A stretch of 64,000 nucleotides of DNA from Aureococcus anophagefferens. Lineage: Eukaryota > Sar > Pelagophyceae > Pelagomonadales > Pelagomonadaceae. Each line of letters opens with the position of its first letter. Positions within the stretch are counted from its first letter, which is position 1. Where the stretch lies: contig NW_008705565.1 in the NCBI RefSeq assembly GCF_000186865.1, positions 2,029,244 to 2,093,243 on the forward strand. Reading direction: 5' to 3'. Of the stretch, positions 54,715 through 62,073 are shown in pieces. The translations under genes and the position numbers were made by a program. The notes beneath the pieces were generated by a model. That model saw only the letters and a list, made by a program, of their open reading frames with translations. It had not been told where the DNA came from and searched no databases.

Positions 54715-56093
54715 ATGGCGAGCCCTGGCTCAGTTATTTCCTTCGCATCAATGAGGGCTCAACGCCGCACCGTCGCCTCCTTCCGCGGCGTCTCCATCGC
54801 CTCCAACGCAGCGATGCGCGCTCAACGCCGCGCCGTCGCCTCTTTCCGCGAGAATTTCAAATTGCCGGCGCGGCTCTGGGAGCAGCGCGAGGTGCTGCGC
54901 TGCGTGGACCTGCACTGCGGCGGCGAGCCGGCGACGGTCGTCTTCGGCGGCGGCGGCGTCGCGGACGCGCCGGGGGCGACCATGTTCGCGAAGCGGGCCC
55001 ACGTCATGGAGCGCATGGACCGCTGGCGCGAGGTGCTGCTCCACGAGCCGCGCGGCTACCCCTGCAGCAACGTGGACTACCTCGTCGAGCCGACCCTGGC
55101 GGGCGCCGACGCCGGCTTCGTCATCGCCGAGCAGGCGAAGATCTACCCGCTCATGTCCGGCCACAACACGATCTGCGTCGCGACGGCGCTCGTCGAGTGC
55201 GGCGCGCTGCCCGAGGACCGGCGGGCGTCGTTCCTGCTCGAGGCGCCCGGCGGGCCCATCCCCATCGCCGCCGACGTCGCGGCCGACGGCCGCTGCGAGC
55301 GCGTCACCTTCGGCGGCACGCCGTCCTTCGTCGGCAAACGGGACGCGGTCGTACGACTCGACGCCGCCGCGTGCGCGGCGCTCGCGCTCCCGGCGACCGA
55401 GGTGCGCGTCGACGTCGCCTACGGCGGCATGTGGTACGTCATCGTCGACGCCGCGGACCTCGGCCTGACCCTCGAGCCCGCGGAGGGCGCGCGGCTCCGC
55501 GCCGTCGGCGAACTCGCGGACGCCGGCGCCGCGAACGGGCGATTCGACGCCGCTTCGCATTTGCGTTCCAGAAAACGCGTCCGAGGTCGCTCCGAGAGAC
55601 GATCGCTCGTCCAAGGATCAGCTGAAACGAGTGGCCGAGGGAGGGAGGACGTTCGCACCCTCGCGCCGCGCAGGTGAAGGCGGCGTGCCGGGACCAGCAC
55701 CCGGTCGACCACCCGGACTTCGACTACCCGGGCCCGGACATCCTCGCCTTCCGGGGCCCGTCGGCGACGCCCGGCGTCGACGCGAAGAACACGGTCGTCA
55801 TGAGCAACGGCTACAGCGGCATGCTCGACCGGTCGCCGTGCGGGTCCGGCACGTGCGCGATCATGGCGCTCCTGCACGAACGGGGCGAATTGCGCATCGG
55901 CGAGGACTTCGCCCACGAGTCCGTCGTCGGGTCCATCTTCACGGGGCGGCTCGCGGCGACGACGACCGTCGGCGGTTTTCCCGCCGTCGAGCCGACGATC
56001 GCGGGGTCCGCGTGGATCACGCGGTACGCCGAGGTCGTCGTGGACCCGACGGACCCGTTCCCGGCGGGGTACCGCGTCGCGGACATCTGGTAA
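54715..56093 (+). CDS. Proline racemase-superfamily enzyme with Ser/Cys active-site pair
   Basis: Two exons (54715-55515 and 55674-56093) give about 406 residues. The leader is Arg/Ser/Ala-rich with few acids, like a mitochondrial presequence, and contains a 63-bp tandem duplication that repeats MRAQRR(T/A)VASFR. The family core is DLHCGGEPATVV, MSGHNTICVATALVECG and DRSPCGSGTCAIMALLHERGEL, then IGEDFAHESVVGSIFTGR. The first catalytic position is Ser (M-S-G-H) where proline racemase has Cys, and the second is Cys. Ser/Cys members are associated with hydroxyproline epimerase or dehydratase activity rather than proline racemase. The intron is a decayed introner; the GC donor choice (55516) gives the best alignment (AVGEL to VKAACRDQHP). 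GT at 55504 is the alternative. Confidence 0.75.
54751..54876 (+). repeat. Two-copy 63-bp tandem duplication covering start codons
   Basis: ATG(A/C)G(G/C)GCTCAACGCCGC starts at 54751 and 54814, each continuing to GTCGCCTC and TTCCGCG. Both copies are in frame with the racemase-family gene, so they duplicate part of its leader peptide. Confidence 0.85.
55524..55673 (+). mobile_element. Introner F, decayed (type 1 body), intron 55516-55673
   Basis: The body aligns with introners A and C: GATTCGACGCCGCTTCGCA, GCGTTCCAGAAAA and GATCGCTCGTCCAAGGATCA then GCTGAAACGAGTGG. Terminal repeats are degraded. Its orientation relative to the gene matches element B. The sense duplication would be GTGAAGGC (55674-55681) and a diverged copy GCGGACGC (55516-55523), matching at 5 of 8 bases and changing the donor from GT to GC. 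The acceptor is CGCAG. Boundaries are inferred. Confidence 0.65.
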
Positions 56094-56263
56094 TGACCCA
56101 CTCCGGACCCGTTCCCGGCGGGGTACCGCGTCGCGGACATCTGGTAATTTCCCACGAGTTCCGGACTTGTTCCCGGCGGGGTCCCGCGTCGCGGACATCG
56201 GGTAATGTCCCGCGAGTTCCGGACCCGTTCCCGGCGGGGTACCGCGCCGCGGACATCGGGTAA
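56051..56263 (+). repeat. Four tandem copies of the racemase gene's last codons and stop
   Basis: The segment GGACCCGTTCCCGGCGGGGT, then ACCGCGTCGCGGACAT and (C/G)GGTAA starts at 56051, 56105, 56163 and 56221 (spacings 54, 58, 58). The first copy is the real C-terminus and stop of the gene; the next three lie in its 3' flank and each ends in a TAA. The last reaches the stop codon of the convergent helicase gene. Confidence 0.9.
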
Positions 56264-56264
56264 C

Positions 56265-58241
56265 TTACTTCCGCAGGTGGTAATACGACTCGCCGGCCGC
56301 GAGGAGCCACTTGGGGTCGACGCGGGACGCGTGCCGCGCGACGGTCGCGCCGTCGTCGTCGAGGGCGAAGTCGCAGAAGCAGACGTAGTCCGGCGGCGTG
56401 CCGAACTCGGCGTGGATCGACTGGGGGTGGAGGGCGACCTCGCGGTCCGCGCGGAGCGTGCGGTACGTCGCGTCCGGCGCGAAGCGGGCCGCGCGCGCGA
56501 AGAAGCCCGCGACGAGCGCGCGCCGCGGCGGGTCCGGGTCGTCGCCGCAGGACGCCAGGGCCGTGCCGTCGCTCGTGGCGAAGGCCGCGAGCCACTTCTC
56601 CAGCTTGGGCCGCACGCGCGCGGCGCCGCGGAGCGCCGATAGGTCGAGGCCGCGCGCGGCGCANAAGGGCAGCGGGTCTGCGCGCGCGTCCCGCAGCTCG
56701 AGGAACCGCCGCAGGCACGCGCCGTAGGTCGCGTGGTCGCCGTCGAGGGACACGAGGTCGTCGCGGAAGGCGCGCGTCTTCTCGTTNTGCGCGTCGCGCT
56801 GCGCCTGGGACCGCGGCGTCGGCAGCGACCGGAGCGGCCGGCCCGGCGCGAGCACCGCGGCGTAGTCGAGGACCTCGGACGCGCACCCTTCGTCGAGGGA
56901 TGCTAAAAGGACCCGCGCGAGGCGCGGCTCCGCCGGCGCGAGCGCGAGCCGCTCGCCGAGGGGCGCCGTCAGCCGCGCCTCCGCGTCGAGCGCGCCCAGG
57001 GCCAAGAGCTCCTCGAGCGCCAGCAGCAACAAGGTCTCCGGCAGGGGGCTCAGCAGGTCGAATTCCAGCACGTTGTCGACGCCGAGCGCCTTGAGCTGCA
57101 GTAAAGCCCAGCTCAGCTCGCTCCGGCTCGACGCCGGCGGCGTCCTCTCCGGAAAGAGGTCGCTCGCGAACGCCGCCTCGGTGTAGAGCCGGTAGCACTT
57201 GCCGGGCCCCGTGCGCCCCGCGCGGCCCGCGCGCTGCACCGCCGACGCCCGCGAGCAGACCGTGGTCGCCAGCACCTCGGCGCCCGCGGCCTCGTCGAAG
57301 ACCGGCAGGCGGCAGAGGCCCGGGTCGATGACGACGGCGACGTCCGGGATCGTCAGCGACGTCTCCGCGACGTTCGTCGCGACGACGACCTTGCGGTATT
57401 TCCCCGTGCCCCGCGCCAGCGCGCGCTTCTTGTGGTCGCCCGGCGACGCCGCGTGGAGCGCGCAGACGTCCGCGGGCCGGTCCGGGTCCCGGAGCGCCGC
57501 GCGCAAGAGCCGGCAGCACTCCTCGACCTCGCGCGCGCCCGGCAAAAATACCAGGATCGCCGCCTCGAGGCGCCGCTCGGAGGCGTGGGCGCGCTCGACG
57601 GCCTCGGCCGCCGCGGCGACGTAGTCGGCGCCCCGGGGCGCCTCGGCGAAGAGGACGTCGACGGCGTACTGGCGGCCGTCGACGACGGCGACGGCGGTAT
57701 CATCAACGCCGAAGAAGCGCTCGAAGGCGTCGGCGTCCGCCGTCGCCGACATGACGACGACGCGCAGCGCGTCGCCCCGCGCCGCGCGCGCGCGCATCGC
57801 CTTCTTCAGCAGGCCGAGGAGCAGGTCCGTCGCCAAGCTCCGCTCGTGCGCCTCGTCGACGACGACGACGCTGTAGTGCGCGAAGAGCGGGTCGAAGAGC
57901 GCCTCCCGCAACAGCCAGCCGTCCGTCGTGAACTTGAGCCGCGTCCGCTCCGGGCACCACCGCTCCTCGAACCGCGCCGCGTAGCCGACGGGCCCTCCCA
58001 CGCCGTCGCAGCCGAGCTCGCCCGCGACGCGCGTCGCGAGCTCGAGGGCCGCGAGCGCCCGCGGCTGCGTGCTCACGACGCACCGCGGCGGCGCCGCCCA
58101 GCCCGCCTCGATCAGGTACTTGGGCAGCTGCGTGCTCTTGCCGCAGCCCGTCTCGCCGACGACGACGAGCGCGCTCCGGTTCTCGAGCGCCCAGAGCAGC
58201 GTCTCGCGGTGCGCCGCGATGGGCACGTGCCGCGAGCTCAT
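56265..58241 (-). CDS. DEAH-box RNA helicase
   Basis: From ATG 58241 (MSSRHVPIAAHRETLL) the protein is 658 residues. Motifs run in order: VVGETGCGKSTQLPK (I), TQPRALAALE (Ia), FTTDGWLLRE (Ib), VVVDEAHERS (II), VVMSATADADAF (III), FLPGAREVEE (IV), VVATNVAETSLTIPDV (V) and QRAGRAGRTGPGKCYRLYTE (VI). The winged-helix, ratchet and OB regions follow (LQLKALGVDNVLEFD). It resembles the DHX8/DHX35 group involved in mRNA splicing; which member cannot be decided here. The N-terminus is short and starts right at the helicase core, so a specific N-terminal domain is missing. The two single-base Ns give unknown residues. It is divergent from the PX gene with about 210 bases between starts. Confidence 0.88.
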   Translation of the reverse strand: MSSRHVPIAAHRETLLWALENRSALVVVGETGCGKSTQLPKYLIEAGWAAPPRCVVSTQPRALAALELATRVAGELGCDGVGGPVGYAARFEERWCPERTRLKFTTDGWLLREALFDPLFAHYSVVVVDEAHERSLATDLLLGLLKKAMRARAARGDALRVVVMSATADADAFERFFGVDDTAVAVVDGRQYAVDVLFAEAPRGADYVAAAAEAVERAHASERRLEAAILVFLPGAREVEECCRLLRAALRDPDRPADVCALHAASPGDHKKRALARGTGKYRKVVVATNVAETSLTIPDVAVVIDPGLCRLPVFDEAAGAEVLATTVCSRASAVQRAGRAGRTGPGKCYRLYTEAAFASDLFPERTPPASSRSELSWALLQLKALGVDNVLEFDLLSPLPETLLLLALEELLALGALDAEARLTAPLGERLALAPAEPRLARVLLASLDEGCASEVLDYAAVLAPGRPLRSLPTPRSQAQRDAXNEKTRAFRDDLVSLDGDHATYGACLRRFLELRDARADPLPXCAARGLDLSALRGAARVRPKLEKWLAAFATSDGTALASCGDDPDPPRRALVAGFFARAARFAPDATYRTLRADREVALHPQSIHAEFGTPPDYVCFCDFALDDDGATVARHASRVDPKWLLAAGESYYHLRK

Positions 58242-58452
58242 CGGTGGCGTTGGCGCGCGCGCGGTGGACGGCTCTACGAGGTCGCCATGCTCTCGAGCGA
58301 CGATCGGCGCGCTGCGCCGCGATTGCGCGAACGTTGCCGCGGTTGAGCCTCGCGCCCGAGCCGCGGCGCCAACGTCGGTCGCCTCGCACGGCCCGCCGCG
58401 CCCCTTACACGACGTCCTAGAGCCGCACACTACCCTCTACAACATCCCTCCG

Positions 58453-59727
58453 ATGGCGAGCTTCAATCGTCGTCGCGTGCTGGGGGACAAGAAGAACGCG
58501 CTCATGGCGCTCCCGGAGGACGCGGAAGCGCAGTCCCCCGTCGTCGTCAAGCCCGCGACGCCGAAGCGCGCGCCGTCGGTGACGTCCCCGGTGAAGCCGA
58601 CGGCGACGGACATCGCGGACGCGGACGCGGCGCTCGCGCGCATGGAGGCGGAGCTCGCCGCGAAGCAGAAGATGCCGCCGCCGCCGCCGCCGCCGCCCGG
58701 CGCGCCCGGCGACGACGACGACGACGACTCGTCGTCCTCGGAGGAGGACGAGGCCGCGGCGCGCACGCGCAAGTCGACGAGCTGGCGCAATTCCGTCGGC
58801 CGCCGCGACAGCAGCTCGCGGCGGTCGTCGCTCGACCACGTGACGCCCGCGCAGCGCATGGCCCTGCGGCGCCTGTCGAACATCCTGCGGGACAACGGCG
58901 CGGGCCGGCGCGCGCGCGAGGCCGAGGAGTCGGCGGAGCTCCGGGCGACCCATGCCGAGAAGGAGGTCGAGCGGAAGCGGCTGTCGATGCGGCGCCGCCG
59001 GCTCCGGTCCATCGCCAAGCTCATGGACCTGAGCCTCGTCTGGGAGTGGCTCGAGACGGAGGACGGCGACGCGGCGGCGGGCGACGACGCCGACGAGCCC
59101 CTCGACGTCGCCGCGGCCGAGGACGACGCGGCGCTCCGCGTCGTGCAGGAGCTCGCGGAGCAGGTCGCGGAGCGGCAGGGCGCGAGCCTGCGGCTCACGG
59201 TCGCCGAGCCGACGCCGACGCGCAAGGGCCGCGAGGCGCGCACGCGCGCCTGCCGCGCGATCCGCGACCTGCGGAGCCTCGCGGCGCTCGCCGCGCGCGT
59301 CGCGTCCTACGACGAGGCGCGCGGCTTCTACCAGATCCGCGTCGCGCTGCCGCTGCCCGGCGCGGGGTCCCAGGTCGTCGTCGTCGAGCGGTCCTGGCGC
59401 GACCTGCTCACGCTCACGCGGGGCCTCACGGCGCGCCTCGCGCCCGGCCACGCGAAGCTCCTACCCAAGCTCCCGAAGCCGCGGCCGCTCAGCGAGCTCA
59501 AGCGCGGGCTCCGGAACCTGACGATGAAGAACCGCAAGGGCGACCGCAAGTGGCAGAAGACGAAGACGCCCAAGGTCGACGCCTGGCTCAACACGGTCCT
59601 CGCCCTCGTCGTCAAGGCCTCGGCGCAGGCCGACGCGCGCCGCGACGGCGCCGCGCGCCGCGACGCGGACGAGTACCTCGAGGACTTCCTCTTCAAGTTC
59701 GGCCGCGTCGTCGAGGCCGCGCCCTAG
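58453..59727 (+). CDS. PX-domain-like protein
   Basis: The protein is 424 residues. The N-terminal half is low-complexity with Pro (PPPPPPPPGAPG), an Asp run and a Ser/Arg segment, then a charged coiled coil (RRAREAEESAELRATHAEKE). Residues about 280-420 look like a PX (phox) domain: FYQIRVALPLPGAGSQVVVV, RSWRDLLTLTRGLTARL, then a basic LPKLPKPRPLSELKRG and a closing DEYLEDFLFKF. The Pro-rich loop and basic face would bind phosphoinositides. It may act on endosomal membranes. The family assignment is by pattern and moderate. Confidence 0.6.
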   Translation: MASFNRRRVLGDKKNALMALPEDAEAQSPVVVKPATPKRAPSVTSPVKPTATDIADADAALARMEAELAAKQKMPPPPPPPPGAPGDDDDDDSSSSEEDEAAARTRKSTSWRNSVGRRDSSSRRSSLDHVTPAQRMALRRLSNILRDNGAGRRAREAEESAELRATHAEKEVERKRLSMRRRRLRSIAKLMDLSLVWEWLETEDGDAAAGDDADEPLDVAAAEDDAALRVVQELAEQVAERQGASLRLTVAEPTPTRKGREARTRACRAIRDLRSLAALAARVASYDEARGFYQIRVALPLPGAGSQVVVVERSWRDLLTLTRGLTARLAPGHAKLLPKLPKPRPLSELKRGLRNLTMKNRKGDRKWQKTKTPKVDAWLNTVLALVVKASAQADARRDGAARRDADEYLEDFLFKFGRVVEAAP

Positions 59728-59815
59728 GCCGCCCCACCCCTCGCTCGCCCGAAGCGCCGCCGCGACCGCGGGCGCTCCGCCGAAATACCCCCCCCCCTCC
59801 GTTACGACATTCGAC

Positions 59816-60712
59816 TCAGAGCCGCGCGAGGAACCGCGCGAGCGCGGCGTCCGGCGGCGCGGCCTCGTCCCAGGCCGCGACCTGCGCGTAGAGCGCCGCG
59901 GCCTGGGCGACGCGGGAGCTCGTCGTCTCGCGCGTCGTCACCGTCGTGTGCTTCTTGCGCTTGCGGATCTCCTTCTTCGTCGGCGACGACGGTTTCTCGT
60001 CGCCGGAGCCCGCGGACCGCGGCGGGTGGAAGGGGTGCCAGCCCGGGTCCGGGTCGTCCGTGTGGTCCTTGAGCGCGCCCCGGTCGACGTAGACCCACTC
60101 GTCGTCGGCCGTCGTCGCCGCGCCGCCGCCGTGGAGCCACTTGTCGACGCAGTCGCGCGCGGGGACGAGCTTCAGCGGGGGCGCGTGGAGCGGCGCGGCC
60201 GCGGCGTACGCCGCGCGGCAGCGGCGCTTCAGCTCGGCGTCGGACGTCGCCACGAGCACGGGCGACAGGCCCGCGCGCGCGGCCGCGGCGACGTCGCCGA
60301 CGATCGCGTCGTCCGCCGTCCGCTCGGCGCCCGCGAACTGGACGACGAGGCCCGCGGCGAGGAAGGTGGCCGGCGCGTCGCCGTGGTCCACGACGGCGAC
60401 GACGCGCTGGTCGAGCCCCAGCGCGCGCGCCCAGCGGCACATGGCTCCGCAGAACGCGGCCGCGTCGCACGACCCGGGCCCCGCGCTGCCGCGGACGTTG
60501 TTGGCGTCCACGAGGACGAGGCCGTTGCGCAGCATGGCGCGGCTCACGCCGCAGGCCTTCTCGTCGGCGCGCACGGCCGTCCGCGGCGGCTTCTTGGCTT
60601 TCTTCGGGGCCGGCGCGGCTTTCATGGTCGTCTGCTGCGTCGCCGAGGACCGGTAGGCCCAAAACCCGAGGCCCACGACGACGAGCCAGAGGAAGCCCTC
60701 GAGCGAGATCAT
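59816..60712 (-). CDS. Membrane-anchored NYN/PIN-like protein
   Basis: From ATG 60712 the protein is 298 residues. MISLEGFLWLVVVGLGFWAY is an N-terminal membrane anchor, followed by a Lys/Pro linker. Residues about 65-190 resemble an NYN (YacP-like) PIN nuclease: LVLVDANNVRGSAG with a catalytic-type Asp and Asn, VVAVVDHGDAP, and AERTADDAIVGDVAAAA (the second acidic cluster), then PVLVATSDAELKRRC. Such domains are RNases. The C-terminal ~80 residues are basic and helical. The longer frame upstream starts from GTG. Cellular location is probably an organelle outer face or the ER, by inference. Confidence 0.65.
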   Translation of the reverse strand: MISLEGFLWLVVVGLGFWAYRSSATQQTTMKAAPAPKKAKKPPRTAVRADEKACGVSRAMLRNGLVLVDANNVRGSAGPGSCDAAAFCGAMCRWARALGLDQRVVAVVDHGDAPATFLAAGLVVQFAGAERTADDAIVGDVAAAARAGLSPVLVATSDAELKRRCRAAYAAAAPLHAPPLKLVPARDCVDKWLHGGGAATTADDEWVYVDRGALKDHTDDPDPGWHPFHPPRSAGSGDEKPSSPTKKEIRKRKKHTTVTTRETTSSRVAQAAALYAQVAAWDEAAPPDAALARFLARL

Positions 60713-60889
60713 CGTCGGCTGCGGCGGCCCGGGCGGCGCGCGCGGACCGGCGCCCGACGCACCCACGACGACGCGGGCAGCGCTGCCGAAAGAGACCACT
60801 TCAAATGCGAAAAACGACTCCGAATCTTTAGAAGTCTATGCTGCCGTGGAGCTCTCGGGCAGCCCCCTCGGTGTTCGCGGCCCCCACCC

Positions 60890-61858
60890 ATGGCGCCGCC
60901 GCCGCCGCCGCCGCCGCCCGCGGCGACGCCGCCGCCGCCGCCGCTCCCGCCGCCGCCGCCGCCGCTCCCGCCGCCGCCGTCGCTCCCGAGCCGGCCGCTG
61001 ACGGACCTCGACGCCCGCGAGCTCACCTTCCTGATCAACGAGCTGCGCGCCAAGCCCGCGGCCGTCGCCGCGGAGTACGTCGCGCCCATGCTCGAGGCCT
61101 ACGCGTCCCACGACGACGGCACGCCCGTCGTCGTCCGCAGGGACGGGCGGAGGCTCGCCGTGCGCGAGGGCCGAGACGCGTGCGAGCGCGCGATCGCAGA
61201 CCTGAAAGCCGGCGGCCTCGCGCTCTGGCCCTACGAGTTCGACGCGACGCTAAGCGAGGTGGCCAAGGGCCGCCTCCGGGCCTACGTCGACGACCCGGCG
61301 AGCCTCGGCGACGGCGCGGCGCTCGCCCGGGCCGTCGAGGCCGCGGGCGAGTGGAGCGGCGGACTGGCGGACTGCGTCGTCGACGGCGAGGCCGCGGCCG
61401 ACGAGATCCTGCACCACCTCGTCGTCGGCGACGGCGACCCGGAGCGCCGCGACCGGGCGAACCTGCTGAGCGTCGTCTACCGCAGGCTCGGGCTCGCGCT
61501 GTGCTCCTACGAGACGCCCCTCGGCGACGCGCGCACCGTCGCGAGCCTCGTCTTCGCGTCGGCCTTCGAGCCCCACCCGCCGCTCTACGAGGCCGTCTTC
61601 GGCGCCGACAGCGCCAGGTTCCTGGGCCTGCAGCTCGCGGCGCGCCAGGTCCTCGCGGGGCCCGCGGCGGGCCGCGAGGCCGCGGCCGTCCGGGCCCTCG
61701 CGCCGGGCGGCCAGGCCGAGACGGCGGGCGTCGTCGTCGGGAGCCGCCTCGTGTCGGCGAACGGCGTCCCCATCGCGGGCTACGACCACGCCATGGCCAC
61801 GGTGAAGCACCTCCCGCGGCCCCTCACGCTCGTCCTGGCGAAGCCGGCGGCGGCCTAG
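60890..61858 (+). CDS. CAP (SCP/PR-1-like) domain protein with C-terminal PDZ-like domain
   Basis: The protein is 322 residues. A poly-Pro/Ala N-terminus (about 40 residues) precedes a region starting LTFLINELRAKPAAVAAEYV, the usual CAP start N-x-x-R-x-x-P. YEFDATLSEVAKGRLRAYVD follows, then EILHHLVVGDGD and LSVVYRRLGLALCSYE, as in bacterial-type CAP proteins. The last 75 residues (AAVRALAPGGQAETAGVVVG, then SRLVSANGVPIAGYDHAMATVK) match a PDZ domain with a G-x-x-A carboxylate loop variant. No signal peptide is seen. CAP-PDZ fusions are not something I know well; function unknown. Confidence 0.65.
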   Translation: MAPPPPPPPPAATPPPPPLPPPPPPLPPPPSLPSRPLTDLDARELTFLINELRAKPAAVAAEYVAPMLEAYASHDDGTPVVVRRDGRRLAVREGRDACERAIADLKAGGLALWPYEFDATLSEVAKGRLRAYVDDPASLGDGAALARAVEAAGEWSGGLADCVVDGEAAADEILHHLVVGDGDPERRDRANLLSVVYRRLGLALCSYETPLGDARTVASLVFASAFEPHPPLYEAVFGADSARFLGLQLAARQVLAGPAAGREAAAVRALAPGGQAETAGVVVGSRLVSANGVPIAGYDHAMATVKHLPRPLTLVLAKPAAA

Positions 61859-62073
61859 GTCGGCGCGGTCCGGGAGCGTAGGGCACGCGGCGTGTTGGGG
61901 GGCAGGCGTGTTGGGGGCTGCTTCTTGCGGTTCTCCCCAGGCTCAACAGGTTCAAGGGGCCTGCAACCGCGCCTCATGAGATGTGAAGTCCTAGTTGAAC
62001 TCGCATTGACGCCAGTGGTGAAATTGAGCTTCGCAAAACCAGTCTGGGCCGGCCGCGCACAGAACGAGCCACG

